A DNA stretch of 64,000 bases from Methanofollis aquaemaris (GTDB lineage: Archaea > Halobacteriota > Methanomicrobia > Methanomicrobiales > Methanofollaceae), in the NCBI RefSeq assembly GCF_017357525.1, contig NZ_CP036172.1, positions 1,276,561-1,340,560 on the forward strand, written 5' to 3'. Made by a program: the position numbers and the translations under genes. The notes below the pieces were generated by a model. That model saw nothing but the letters and a program-made list of their open reading frames with translations. It did no database searches and was not told where the DNA came from. Below, piece by piece: positions 36,698 through 45,143 of this stretch (within the stretch, counting starts at the first letter, position 1; every line of letters begins with the position of its first letter).

Positions 36698-38518
36698 GTG
36701 AGTGAAAACCGGCAGATCGCTGCCCTCATCATCATCACCCTTTTTCTCGGCGTCGCGGCCCTCGGCCTCAGCGCCGCCCTGCCCTTCCTCACCGAGGGCG
36801 ACCTGGTTGTCGACGATTACCAGGCGGTTCTGTACGAGAACGGGACACTGATCGAACGCTACACCTATGATGTCGGATCCTCGGGCGATTATAGGATGCT
36901 CTTCCGCTTCTTCGACGACCGCCTCACCTTTGTCGACACTTCAAGTCCGCATGTGAAGTTCGAAGGGATGACCGCACCCGAAGGGGTGATCGGGTATGCA
37001 AAGGACGCTTCAGGCGAAGTCAGGACTGTGCCAGAGGCCAGCGAGGCCGAGACCGAGTTTATCAGGAGCAGGGCCCTTCCCAACGAGGTCGGGCTCTACA
37101 ACCCGGGATATTTCAATGCCGGGAAGTATACCGTCGAGTACCGCTTCGTCATGCGCCCGCCGGTGGAGTACGATGCCGAGGTGGCCCACGTCAACCTCAA
37201 ACTTGTCCGTCAGCACATCCCATACCGCCACCTCGCCATCACCCTCCCTGACTGGGAGGGGATCGAGACAGTCTATGCCTATCCACCCGGCCTCACCGTG
37301 GAACGGCAGGACGGGACGGTGACGATCACGGGAAGCGCCGCCGAAGACGATCCGGTGGCGGTCGAACTCCTCCTGCCTCTCTCCTATCTGGATCAGACCG
37401 GCGGGTTCCCGCACCAGATCGAGGAGGTGAGGCAGAAGACCGAGGACGGTGCCTTCTGGTATAACCTCCCGTACCATGCGGCATCGACCCTCCAGATGCT
37501 TGCCGCCCTCCTGGTCCTCCTCCTCCCCTTCGGCCTCCTCCTGCTGTATCGCAGGTATGGCCTTGAGAAGGCCTTCACCGTCCCCGAGTACCTCAGTTTC
37601 ACGCCCAACACCGCCCTCAAGCCCTGGCAGGTGAACCTCCTCTTCAAAGATGACGTGAACGACTTCGACGAGAACGGGTTCTACGCCACGCTCCTCGACC
37701 TCCATAGACAGGGCGCGGTCACCATCAAGGAGAAGGACGATGCAAAAGGGATCACGGTCACAGTCAACCGCAACCATTCCGACGATCCCTACGAACAGCG
37801 GGCGCTCAACTACATCTCCAGCGTCGCCGGCAACGGTGTCTTCGACTCCGGGAAACTGGAGAAGATGGCGACACAGGCGGCGGAGGGCAGAACCGACCTG
37901 GCCGCGGTGCAGGGCTACCAGCGCAGCCTCCAGGCGCTCTTCAGCGCGGTGGACACGCGTCTCTCCGCCCGGTATGCCGTCGACGGTCGGAAGTTTGTCG
38001 CGCCCCTCCTCTTCCCACCTGCGTTCCTCCTCGGCCTCGCGGTCCTGGTCTTCGTGCTCGCTCCGGCCACCGGGGCTGCGACGGTACCGGCGATCGTCCT
38101 CTCGATCGCGGGCCTCGTCGAGGTGGCCATCGCCCTCATGATGCCCTCGACCCTCTTTGGCCACTGGAAGGACGACCACTTCAAGGAGAAACTGGAATGG
38201 GACAGTTTCTCCAGGTTCCTCTCAGACATGGCACAGATCCAGAAGTATGCCCCAGAAGATCTCTCGATGTGGGGCGAGTGGATGGTCTACGGCACCGCCC
38301 TGGGCCTGGGCGACCAGGTCGAGAAGGCGATGGAGAACCTGAACATCTCCTATGCCGAGGTGGGAATGCCGGTCTACTCCCATATGCCCCTGGCCTTCAT
38401 GCCGATCGCCCACTTCTCCGCGCCCTCCAGCGGCGGCGGTGGCGGTGGGTTCGGTGGAGGCGGCGGCGGATTTGGCGGCGGCGGCGGGTTCGGCGGCGGC
38501 GGAGTCGGCGGCCGCTGA
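36698..38518 (+). CDS. DUF2207 family membrane protein with Gly-rich tail
   Basis: This protein of about 606 residues has an N-terminal membrane helix (AALIIITLFLGVAALGLSAALPF), an exported beta-rich DUF2207 domain (residues about 30-240), a central helix (TLQMLAALLVLLLPFGLLLLY), a cytoplasmic region, two further helices around residues 430-490, and a C-terminal tail of GGGGFGGGGG type, all characteristic of the family. GTG 36698 is preferred among three GTGs because GAGGTGG lies 6 bases upstream. It is coupled to lemA. Confidence 0.88.
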   Translation: MSENRQIAALIIITLFLGVAALGLSAALPFLTEGDLVVDDYQAVLYENGTLIERYTYDVGSSGDYRMLFRFFDDRLTFVDTSSPHVKFEGMTAPEGVIGYAKDASGEVRTVPEASEAETEFIRSRALPNEVGLYNPGYFNAGKYTVEYRFVMRPPVEYDAEVAHVNLKLVRQHIPYRHLAITLPDWEGIETVYAYPPGLTVERQDGTVTITGSAAEDDPVAVELLLPLSYLDQTGGFPHQIEEVRQKTEDGAFWYNLPYHAASTLQMLAALLVLLLPFGLLLLYRRYGLEKAFTVPEYLSFTPNTALKPWQVNLLFKDDVNDFDENGFYATLLDLHRQGAVTIKEKDDAKGITVTVNRNHSDDPYEQRALNYISSVAGNGVFDSGKLEKMATQAAEGRTDLAAVQGYQRSLQALFSAVDTRLSARYAVDGRKFVAPLLFPPAFLLGLAVLVFVLAPATGAATVPAIVLSIAGLVEVAIALMMPSTLFGHWKDDHFKEKLEWDSFSRFLSDMAQIQKYAPEDLSMWGEWMVYGTALGLGDQVEKAMENLNISYAEVGMPVYSHMPLAFMPIAHFSAPSSGGGGGGFGGGGGGFGGGGGFGGGGVGGR

Positions 38519-38556
38519 ACCGGGACTATCACCTTTTTTGTGGTGTAGAAGCGGAT

Positions 38557-38600
38557 ATGAACCCTGGACTCAAGCATACGCGATTGGACATTATTCAGAG
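38557..38600 (+). repeat. Dispersed 44-base repeat, copy B1
   Basis: The sequence shares CTCAAGCATACGCGATT and flanking bases with copies at 44211-44254 (same strand) and 61574-61615 (opposite strand). It is intergenic, about 85 bases upstream of palindrome A3. Confidence 0.8.
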
Positions 38601-38644
38601 AACCCCTATCCTCGCGACAGTGGCGGTGAAGATTCTGCGATGAG

Positions 38645-38703
38645 AGCGGCCGATCTGATCGACGGGCCTTCCCGCACGCTCTCGCCGGGGGCGCTGCCCC
38701 CGG
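38645..38703 (+). repeat. Dispersed GC-rich palindromic repeat, copy A3
   Basis: The left flank CGATCTGATCGACGGGCCTT is followed by the core CCGGGGG (38685-38691), loop CGCTG, CCCCCGG (38697-38703). It matches copies A2 and A4 in both flank and core. Confidence 0.75.
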
Positions 38704-38814
38704 GGTTCCTGCCCGATTCAACAGAGCCGATCTTCTTTTTTCCAGGGGGCAGGCCGATCCCGACACCCCGCGGGCGCCAGAGAATTTATGAGGTCACATG
38801 GCAGAAGGGGCCTC

Positions 38815-39789
38815 ATGCTCAGGACATGCGTCGTCTATGAGAGCAAATACGGGACAACGGCCGAGGTGGCCAGGGCGTTCGCCCTTGTCCTCGGGCCGTC
38901 CAGGATGTGCCGGCCCGAGATGTTCTCAGAGGATCTGAAATCCTCTGACCTCTTCGTGATCGGCACTCCCATCTACAATGGTGAGGTCGCCCCCTCGATC
39001 CGGCGGTTTGTCGAGACCAACGCCTCATGGCTGCGGGAAAAACCGGTGGCCCTCTTCTGCACCTGCATCAAACTCCACAAGGGACGGACGTACCTCACAG
39101 AACTGCACACCTTTCTCGGGGATGAAGTGCCGGCCGTCGCCTTCGGCGGGAGACTCAGGACCGCCGACCTTGACCGCGACGACAGAAATGCCCTCACCTT
39201 TTATGCGAAAAGGACCGGGTTCATCCTGCAGGACCGCGACCTCCTCGATATGAAGGCGGTCGCCGCGTACGCCCTGGCCCTCCGCGAGAGACTGGAGTGC
39301 ATCGACCTGATGCCTGAAAAAGAACTGAGGGCCAGGGCCGACCGTTTCCTCCGCACCCATTCGGAGTGTGTGCTCGCCACCGGCCACGGAAGAGCGGTGC
39401 GGGCCACGCCGGTCGACTACCTCTACGCCGACGGGCGGATCTACATCTACAGCGAGGGCGGGGCGAAGTTCGCCTACCTGGTCCAGAACCCCCGCGCCTC
39501 GGTTGCCATCTACGACCACCACACCTCTATGGAGGACGTGCGCGGCATGCAACTCACCGGCGGCGTCGAGGTGCTCAGGCCGGGCGAACCGGGCCATGAG
39601 GAGGCGCTCGCCCTCCGCGGTCTCACCGCAGACGAGATCGCCGCCTTCCCGGCAGACCTCAACGTGATCAGGATCACTCCCGACGAGACGGTCTACCTGG
39701 ACACCTCCCTCAAAAAAGAAGAGTATGCCGTGCGGCAGGTTCTGCGGGACCGGACGTTCAGCCTTTCACCGCGGCAACAAAGGCCCTGA
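38815..39789 (+). CDS. Flavodoxin domain fused to an FMN-binding split-barrel (PNPOx-like) domain
   Basis: This 324-residue protein is a fusion. Residues 1 to about 160 form a flavodoxin domain (VVYESKYGTTAEVARAF phosphate-binding loop, then IGTPIYNGEVAPSIRRF). Residues about 180-310 form a pyridoxamine-phosphate-oxidase-like FMN barrel (ECVLATGHGRAVRATPVDYLYADGRIYIYS, in part). The ATG at 38815 follows GAAGGGG and gives the proper flavodoxin start; an upstream extension in frame lacks support. It probably handles FMN- or F420-linked electron transfer; the substrate is unknown. It ends convergent with trpF. Confidence 0.82.
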   Translation: MLRTCVVYESKYGTTAEVARAFALVLGPSRMCRPEMFSEDLKSSDLFVIGTPIYNGEVAPSIRRFVETNASWLREKPVALFCTCIKLHKGRTYLTELHTFLGDEVPAVAFGGRLRTADLDRDDRNALTFYAKRTGFILQDRDLLDMKAVAAYALALRERLECIDLMPEKELRARADRFLRTHSECVLATGHGRAVRATPVDYLYADGRIYIYSEGGAKFAYLVQNPRASVAIYDHHTSMEDVRGMQLTGGVEVLRPGEPGHEEALALRGLTADEIAAFPADLNVIRITPDETVYLDTSLKKEEYAVRQVLRDRTFSLSPRQQRP

Positions 39790-40345
39790 CCAGGGCCGGA
39801 TCCTTCACCCCCGGCTCGATCTCGACACCGGAACAGACATCCACCGCATACGGGCGGACGGCCCTGACGGCGGCGCGCACATTCTCAGGAGTCAGTCCCC
39901 CGGCAAGCACCACCGGCACCCTGCTCTCCTCCACAAACGAGCGCGCAGAGGCCGGGTCGAAGAGGTGGCCCCGTCCCATGCTCTCGTCCACAATGTAGGC
40001 GTCCGCATGGAGGGGAGGTGCCGGACGTTCCCGGCCGACCACCCTCATCACCGCCGTCCCGCACCCGGTGGGAACCCCATGGGGGTACGAGATCTGGACC
40101 GCGGTCGGATGGAGGGCGAGCACCCTCGCAAGATCCTCCGGCGAGGTCGTGTGAGTGACCACCACCCGCGCCGTAAACGGCCCGAGGGCCGAGAAGACCG
40201 CCGCCGCCTCGTCAGGACCGATCGACCGGGGGGAGTCGGAGAACATCACCACCCCGACGGCGTCGGCCCCGGCCGCCTCCGCCACCCGTGCATCTTCCGG
40301 CCTTGTCACCCCGCAGATCTTCACCCGCACATACCCATGCTCCAT
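39758..40345 (-). CDS. trpF: Phosphoribosylanthranilate isomerase
   Basis: TrpF catalyses the Amadori rearrangement of phosphoribosylanthranilate in tryptophan synthesis. The 195-residue (beta/alpha)8 protein has the catalytic Cys in KICGVTRPEDA, the GVVMFSDSPRSI segment, LAGGLTPENV and the C-terminal DVCSGVEIEPGVKD phosphate-binding motif. The ATG at 40345 is the best start. No other trp gene is adjacent. The 3' end overlaps the 3' end of the flavodoxin fusion gene by 32 bases. Confidence 0.92.
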   Translation of the reverse strand: MEHGYVRVKICGVTRPEDARVAEAAGADAVGVVMFSDSPRSIGPDEAAAVFSALGPFTARVVVTHTTSPEDLARVLALHPTAVQISYPHGVPTGCGTAVMRVVGRERPAPPLHADAYIVDESMGRGHLFDPASARSFVEESRVPVVLAGGLTPENVRAAVRAVRPYAVDVCSGVEIEPGVKDPALVRAFVAAVKG

Positions 40346-40448
40346 GCCGTACTCTCTCACCCTCCTGCCTGATGGAATCTCCGCGTGGCGATGACAGAGA
40401 GGCGGAGAGTCCAAAATGCTATAAACCACCCCGCCACCTCACGGGTTG

Positions 40449-41795
40449 ATGACACGGAGGTACTGGGACGAGACGATCGAGACGATGGAACGGGGCGACC
40501 TCGACGCCCTCGTCGACGAGCGCATCCGCTACACGGTCAGGTACGCCGCCGAACATTCCCCCTTCTACAAAAAATGGTTTGCAAAAGAGCAGATCGACCC
40601 GGCTGCCGTCACCTGCCACGAAGACCTCCTCGACCTTCCGGTCATCTCAGGCCAGGTGATCAGGGAGCACCAGCCCCCGGCCGCCGCCGACTTCGCCTTC
40701 CGCTCGGTGGGATGGGAAGAGGTGTTCACCGTGCACGAGACAAGCGGGACGAGCGGCGTGCCCAAGACCTTCTTCCTCATCTGGGAGGACTGGGAACGAT
40801 ATGCCGAGAAGTATGCGCGAGCCTTCACCGCCCAGGGAATCGGCGCGGGCGACCGTCTTGTTCTCTGCACCTCCTATGGGATGAACATCGGGGCGAACAC
40901 CATGACCCTCGCCGCACGGGACCTGGGGGTCGCCGTCATCCCGGAAGGAAAATGTACCTTCCCGGTCCGGGTGGTGAGGGACTATCACCCCACCGCCATC
41001 GTCGGGAGCGTCTTCAAACTCCTCAGGCTTGCCCGGCGGCTCAGGGCAGAGGGGATCGAACCGCAGGACTCAGGGGTGCAAAGACTTGTCATCGGGGGGG
41101 AGGGGTTTGCCGCGGAGTCTCGCGCCCACCTGGAGAAGGTCTGGGGCTGCGAGGTCTACAACACCTATGGCTCCACCGAAGGAACGATGTGCGGAGAGTG
41201 CCAGGCCAAGAACGGGCTGCACTGTCCCGAAGACCTTGTCCACGTCGACCTGTACGATCCTGCACTCCGGCGTTTCGTCAAAGACGGAGAAGACGGACGC
41301 CTTGTCCTCACGACGCTCCTCCCCCCCGGAGGGAAAGCCGGCACCCTCCTTCTCAACTATGACACCGAGGACTGGAGCAGGGTGGTGAGCCGCGGCACCT
41401 GCCCGTGCGGCCGCACGCACCTCAAGATCGAACCCCCCTGGCGGGAGACCGAGACGGTCACCGTCGCCGGGTGTGCGATCAACCGGGTCGATATCGAGCG
41501 GGCGGTCTTTCAGCCCGAGAACATGGCATACCTGACAGGCGAGTATGAAGCCTTCGTCTACGGTGAAGAGGACGAGACCGTGCTTCGGGTCAGCATGGAG
41601 TGTGAAGACCTTGCCACGGCCGACCGGAACACCATCAAAAACCGTTTTCTTGAGACGATCTTCAAAGATAAACCCACACTTGCAGAGGCCTGCGAGGAGA
41701 GCAGGTGCAGAGTGCTCTTCCATTTCACCGCGCCGGGCGGGCTCGAACTTGCCTCGGTGAGGGGACGGCCGAAACGTCTGGTGGACCGGAGATGA
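40449..41795 (+). CDS. PaaK-type adenylate-forming ligase, coenzyme F390 synthetase candidate
   Basis: This 448-residue protein belongs to the phenylacetate-CoA ligase/F390 synthetase branch of the ANL superfamily: HSPFYKKWF near residue 39, the ATP-binding TSGTSGVPKTFF motif near residue 100, YNTYGSTEG near residue 240 and CPCGRTHLKIE near residue 320. In methanogens close relatives are coenzyme F390 synthetases, which adenylylate F420, but a CoA-ligase role cannot be excluded. It is divergent from trpF. Confidence 0.8.
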   Translation: MTRRYWDETIETMERGDLDALVDERIRYTVRYAAEHSPFYKKWFAKEQIDPAAVTCHEDLLDLPVISGQVIREHQPPAAADFAFRSVGWEEVFTVHETSGTSGVPKTFFLIWEDWERYAEKYARAFTAQGIGAGDRLVLCTSYGMNIGANTMTLAARDLGVAVIPEGKCTFPVRVVRDYHPTAIVGSVFKLLRLARRLRAEGIEPQDSGVQRLVIGGEGFAAESRAHLEKVWGCEVYNTYGSTEGTMCGECQAKNGLHCPEDLVHVDLYDPALRRFVKDGEDGRLVLTTLLPPGGKAGTLLLNYDTEDWSRVVSRGTCPCGRTHLKIEPPWRETETVTVAGCAINRVDIERAVFQPENMAYLTGEYEAFVYGEEDETVLRVSMECEDLATADRNTIKNRFLETIFKDKPTLAEACEESRCRVLFHFTAPGGLELASVRGRPKRLVDRR

Positions 41796-41967
41796 CATTT
41801 AAGTCATTTAACACGAGAACAAAGTTAAATAGACAGATTTAATAGTCCTAACGACAAGATGATGAATAACCGGAGTTGTTAAGCGCACCTTTCGGGCACC
41901 AACTTCGGGCTCAGTTTCTGGCACCCAACACCCTTTTTTTCGATCCTAAAAGGGGAAAAAGAAGAAT
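41796..41967 (+). ncRNA. Candidate small RNA between convergent genes
   Basis: Two AT-rich TATA-like boxes (AAAGTTAAATAG near 41820, GATTTAATAG near 41836) are followed by about 80 bases of mixed sequence with three GCACC direct repeats and an ATGATGA C-box-like element near 41858, then T7 at 41934-41940. This is the layout of a short independent transcript of about 80-90 bases. No CTGA D box is seen, so a C/D-box RNA is not established. Confidence 0.25.
41934..41940 (+). terminator. T7 terminator
   Basis: Seven T residues lie between the ligase gene and the convergent hypothetical gene. They could end the ligase transcript or the candidate small RNA. Confidence 0.5.
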
Positions 41968-42390
41968 TCAGGAACTGCCCAGGACCGGTGTCCCGTCAGC
42001 AGTCCAGAGGTTACTACGCGACCAGATGACCTCGCCGCTCTTTACTGCATAGGACTCGAGGAAGAAGAGGTCGATCCCTTCCATCTCAGCAGAGATCTCA
42101 ACATCCTGCGGAACAACCAGGAGCATCTTCTTGACCGGCGCCTTCTTTGAAAGAAGGCTTTCGGCCGCAGTCCGCATACGAGTTACATCAGCAGACCCGA
42201 TCAGAGCGGCAATCCTGACGTTCACCGCGATCAGTTCGAGAGAACCGGGGCGGCCCCTCTTCAAAAGGAAGTCTGGCGCGATCCCGTCAACTTCAGAACT
42301 GCGCTCGAGTTTCCAGCCGTCTTCACCTCTGTACGCCCTTTTCAGGTCACGTTCTACCGTGTTGTAATACGCCTCTTTACACGCACCCAT
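41968..42390 (-). CDS. Conserved-looking hypothetical protein
   Basis: This soluble protein of 140 residues starts MGACKEAYYNTVERDLKRAY. It contains PDFLLKRGRPGSLELIAVNVR and KKMLLVVPQDVEISAEMEG, which suggests an alpha/beta fold similar to nuclease-like or restriction-like small domains, but no motif is strong enough for a call. The start at 42390 has GAGAGTG upstream. It is divergent from ywbE with a short shared promoter region. Confidence 0.65.
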   Translation of the reverse strand: MGACKEAYYNTVERDLKRAYRGEDGWKLERSSEVDGIAPDFLLKRGRPGSLELIAVNVRIAALIGSADVTRMRTAAESLLSKKAPVKKMLLVVPQDVEISAEMEGIDLFFLESYAVKSGEVIWSRSNLWTADGTPVLGSS

Positions 42391-42459
42391 TGTAAATTCA
42401 CTCTCATTACCTATTCCGCAAGCAACATTAAAAGCGTTGTTCAATGTACCTGATGGTTC

Positions 42460-42708
42460 ATGAACGGACAACATCGCAAGGACATCAAACCAGGGATTAC
42501 CGTGGACATTGTCCTTAAAGCAGACCAGAAAACCGGCAAACTTACCCGGGGCATCGTTGCGGCCATCCTCACCAACTCATCCTTCCATCCTCATGGGATC
42601 AAAGTCCGCCTCAGGGACGGAAAGGTGGGGAGGGTCCAGGAGATCCTCACATCTTCAGGCGACCAGGAGAGCGACAAAGGGGATGGTCCCAACACAGAAA
42701 AGCGTTGA
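42460..42708 (+). CDS. YwbE family protein (DUF2196)
   Basis: This 82-residue protein matches the YwbE family almost over its full length: RKDIKPGITVDIVLKADQKTGKLTRG, then the HPHGIKVRL stretch and DGKVGRVQEI. The fold is a small KOW/SH3-like barrel; the function is not known. The last 54 bases overlap the 3' end of the AEC transporter gene on the opposite strand. That tail (SGDQESDKGDGPNTEKR) lies beyond the family core. Confidence 0.85.
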   Translation: MNGQHRKDIKPGITVDIVLKADQKTGKLTRGIVAAILTNSSFHPHGIKVRLRDGKVGRVQEILTSSGDQESDKGDGPNTEKR

Positions 42709-43581
42709 GAGAAAGACCCCTCTCGAAGCGAGTCTCGTATCTGCATGACACTCCTCTGCAAGGATAGCCGCAAAGGCAGCGGCAGGCATCGCCGCCATGA
42801 TCACCGGCACTCCCAGCAGATAGGGATCATGAACAAAGGGTACGAGGACTGCCCAGACAATGACCGGCATCAGGAGAAGGCGTGCTGCCGTGACCGCATA
42901 GACCCGCCACCCTGCAAAGACCTCGGCCGGATCGATCCGTGCCAGCATCGCTCCAACGACAATCATGGAGAGGGGAGTCGTCAGAGAACCAAGAGACTCA
43001 AGCGCCCCTGTGATCGGGAGGGGCGGGCGCATTGAGGTGACGAAGAGAATCAGTCCGATGATGACCGAGACGATCCCGGGGTTGAGCAGAATTTTCGGGT
43101 CAAGGTGACCCTTCTCCCCTGGAGCACCCCACCTGAGCATGATGATCCCGATGGAGAAGACCAGCAGGTTGAAGGGCAGGTTAAAGACTGCAGTATAGAA
43201 GAGAGCCTCTTTGCCGAAGATTGCTTCAATGACCGGGAATCCCATGAACGCCGTGTTCGAGAACATCAGGATGAACCCGTACACCCCGCGGTCGGTCTCA
43301 GGCGCCCTGAGAATCCTGGGGAGTTCCCAGGCAACGACCAGAGAGATCGCATAGAAGACAACCGAGATGATAAGCATCTCGCCACATGCCGTCAACCGCT
43401 CCGGACTGAACGGAACCATCATCGAGGAGATGATCAGGGCCGGGAGGGTTACCTTCACCAGCAGACTACAGAGGCCGCTGGTTGTCTCATCGTCAAAGAC
43501 CCCAAGCCACCGGGCCCCGTACCCAGCCAGCACCAGGAGGAAGAGAAGTAAAATCTGGTCAAAGACCGTGACAAAGTCCAT
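42655..43581 (-). CDS. AEC (auxin efflux carrier) family transporter
   Basis: This 308-residue membrane protein has about ten transmembrane helices in two halves, with the family's FGKEALFYTAVFNLPFNLLVF region and the second-half SLGSLTTPLSMIVVGAMLA and MAAMPAAAFAAILAEE motifs. The start at 43581 (MDFVTVFDQILLLFLLVLAGYG) is preferred to 43605 because it is the family-like N-terminus. Archaeal members may export organic acids or peptides; the substrate is unknown. Confidence 0.88.
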   Translation of the reverse strand: MDFVTVFDQILLLFLLVLAGYGARWLGVFDDETTSGLCSLLVKVTLPALIISSMMVPFSPERLTACGEMLIISVVFYAISLVVAWELPRILRAPETDRGVYGFILMFSNTAFMGFPVIEAIFGKEALFYTAVFNLPFNLLVFSIGIIMLRWGAPGEKGHLDPKILLNPGIVSVIIGLILFVTSMRPPLPITGALESLGSLTTPLSMIVVGAMLARIDPAEVFAGWRVYAVTAARLLLMPVIVWAVLVPFVHDPYLLGVPVIMAAMPAAAFAAILAEECHADTRLASRGVFLSTLFCVGTIPFVALLVA

Positions 43582-43835
43582 AACATAAGCCTCTGTATGG
43601 GACATTTATTGAATGCGCCTGCCCAAAATCCTTTAATTCCCGATATATATGGAAAAAGGAGGGTGGAGATCATTGGGTCGGCGGTCTCACACACCAGAGA
43701 GGGCATTGTGCAGTGCCTTTATAAATATTCTTTTTTTCTATAAGAATGTTCCTCTGAGAGGGATAGAGTAAAAGAGGATAAATTAACATACGTCATTTAT
43801 TTGAGAAAATCCATTACCTTAGATGAGTGAGAGCA
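43582..43835. promoter_or_regulatory. Intergenic region with divergent promoters
   Basis: AT-rich elements TTATAAATATTC near 43719-43730 and GGATAAATTAACATA near 43776-43790 are candidate TATA boxes for the small downstream gene. No gene is seen in the stretch. Confidence 0.4.
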
Positions 43836-44075
43836 ATGCATCACTTTGAAGACAAAACGGTATTCCAACTCTACCTATCGGCCAAAAATGACACTGAACC
43901 GATGGTCAACGATATCCAGCGCGACGCAGTCGACCTTCTTGGCATCATGGCACAGAAAGGCAATGCAGAGGCCTATGACGCCCTCAATGCCCTTGCTGAC
44001 GCACCGATGATCCACCCGCTCCTCCGGGAGCAGATCCGGCAGACCGCCAGGATCGCGCCGCCGGCTACGAAATAA
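43836..44075 (+). CDS. Small hypothetical protein
   Basis: This 79-residue, probably all-helical protein starts MHHFEDKTVFQLYLSAKND. Leu/Ala-patterned helices (VDLLGIMAQKGNAEAYDALNAL in part) give a HEAT-repeat-like look. It could be a short adaptor of HEAT/ARM type, but no family is recognised. Codon usage is like its neighbours, supporting a real gene. The ATG at 43836 has GAGTGA just upstream. Confidence 0.6.
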   Translation: MHHFEDKTVFQLYLSAKNDTEPMVNDIQRDAVDLLGIMAQKGNAEAYDALNALADAPMIHPLLREQIRQTARIAPPATK

Positions 44076-44116
44076 GTGATCTGCGCCGACAGGCAGACAC
44101 CACTCAGGACTTTTTT

Positions 44117-44139
44117 CCGGTGCGGCCCCCCCGCACCGG
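44117..44139. terminator. Perfect GC-rich hairpin, terminator-like
   Basis: CCGGTGCGG (44117-44125), a five-C loop and CCGCACCGG (44131-44139) form a perfect 9-bp stem. A T6 run lies directly 5' (44111-44116), which on the minus strand would be A-rich. It could end the small hypothetical gene's transcript. Confidence 0.5.
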
Positions 44140-44210
44140 GTTATACCCCACACGCCGACATTACAGATAGGCTGGTGACCTTCACACAAAAAAAGTTTTG
44201 TTGACTCGGT

Positions 44211-44270
44211 ATGAACCTTGGGCTCAAGCATACGCGATTAAGCATTGTTCTGAGTAGCATTTCGAGGTTT
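44211..44270 (+). repeat. Dispersed repeat, copy B2
   Basis: This copy matches B1 (38557-38600) and, over a longer stretch including TTCTGAGTAG and TTTCGA, the inverted copy B3 at about 61552-61615. Confidence 0.8.
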
Positions 44271-44403
44271 GGATGGATCTCTCTCTCCGCAACAGAGCAC
44301 CCGGGAGGATACGGTTCAATCGCCGCCCCTCGGCGATCCTTTGTCCGTAGGGGATTCTGGAGGGCAAAGCCCCGCGGTGCGAGACGGCAGCGAAGATTTT
44401 GCG

Positions 44404-44467
44404 ATGGGGGCGGTCCTTCTGATCGACGTGCCTTCCCACACGCTCGTGCCGGGGGCTCTGCCCCCGG
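44404..44467 (+). repeat. Dispersed GC-rich palindromic repeat, copy A4
   Basis: The left flank GCGGTCCTTCTGATCGACG is followed by CCTTCCCACACGCTCG, then the core CCGGGGG (44449-44455), loop CTCTG, CCCCCGG (44461-44467). Confidence 0.75.
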
Positions 44468-44615
44468 ATCTCTGCCGACCCATCAACGGAGAGGCAAGGG
44501 TGTGAGCAGCCCCTCATGTTCACTCCTGAAGAGGAATTACTATGAAATACTTTTCATCCGGCATGCTTGAGGCGCGTTTTCGCCCCATGCTCAATTCTAC
44601 ACAGCAAAAAAAGAA

Positions 44616-45143
44616 TTATTCGTGCAGGGAGGCAATCGCCGCATCGACAATCGCACCCAACCCCTCGACGTCCCAGCGCTCGGAACTGAGGACCAGATCA
44701 TACGCCGAAAGATCCTCGATATCGATATCATAATAGGAGAGGTAACGCCCCCTCTCGCAGGCCTGCCGTTCCTCAGTATGCCTGCGCGCGTCGTCCTCTC
44801 CCTCGCCGTCCCGCGATGATATCCTAGTCGTCCGGCACTCCATCGACGCCGACAACCAGATCTTCAGATCAGCATTCGAGACCATCCAGCCCGAAAGCCT
44901 CCCCTCGGCCACGATATTGTCCTCGGCCTCGGCCGTTTCTTTCTGGCGTGCATCGATGAGTTTGTCCACCGCAGGGTCGGACTCGGCAAGTTTCCCGAAC
45001 CTGGCAAGATCCATCCCGCGCTCTTTTGCAAGCGTCCGGAACATCTCACCGGCCGAGATCACCCTGAGCCCGTGCTTTTCAGCGAGGTACCGGGCAAGCG
45101 ACGTTGTACCACTGCCCGGCGGCCCGCTGATCGTGATCCGCAT
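44616..45143 (-). CDS. cmk: Cytidylate kinase (archaeal type)
   Basis: This 175-residue archaeal CMP kinase has a P-loop, GPPGSGTTS, at residues 8-16, the SAGEMFR segment and the RxxxR-containing lid (RISSRDGEGEDDARRHTEERQ, in part). It is the last gene of the SecY-AdkA-DUF106-Cmk tail of the ribosomal superoperon, an order typical of Euryarchaeota. It abuts the DUF106 gene. Confidence 0.93.
   Translation of the reverse strand: MRITISGPPGSGTTSLARYLAEKHGLRVISAGEMFRTLAKERGMDLARFGKLAESDPAVDKLIDARQKETAEAEDNIVAEGRLSGWMVSNADLKIWLSASMECRTTRISSRDGEGEDDARRHTEERQACERGRYLSYYDIDIEDLSAYDLVLSSERWDVEGLGAIVDAAIASLHE

Larger units (their letters stand above)
38519..38814. other. Intergenic region with repeats B1 and A3
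   Basis: The stretch holds a T6 run at 38534-38539, repeat B1 (38557-38600) and repeat core A3 (38685-38703). No gene is supported. Confidence 0.6.
44076..44615. other. Intergenic region with hairpin and repeats B2/A4
   Basis: The stretch holds a T-flanked hairpin (44111-44139), repeat B2 (44211-44270) and repeat A4 (44410-44467). No supported gene lies between the small hypothetical gene and cmk. Confidence 0.6.
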
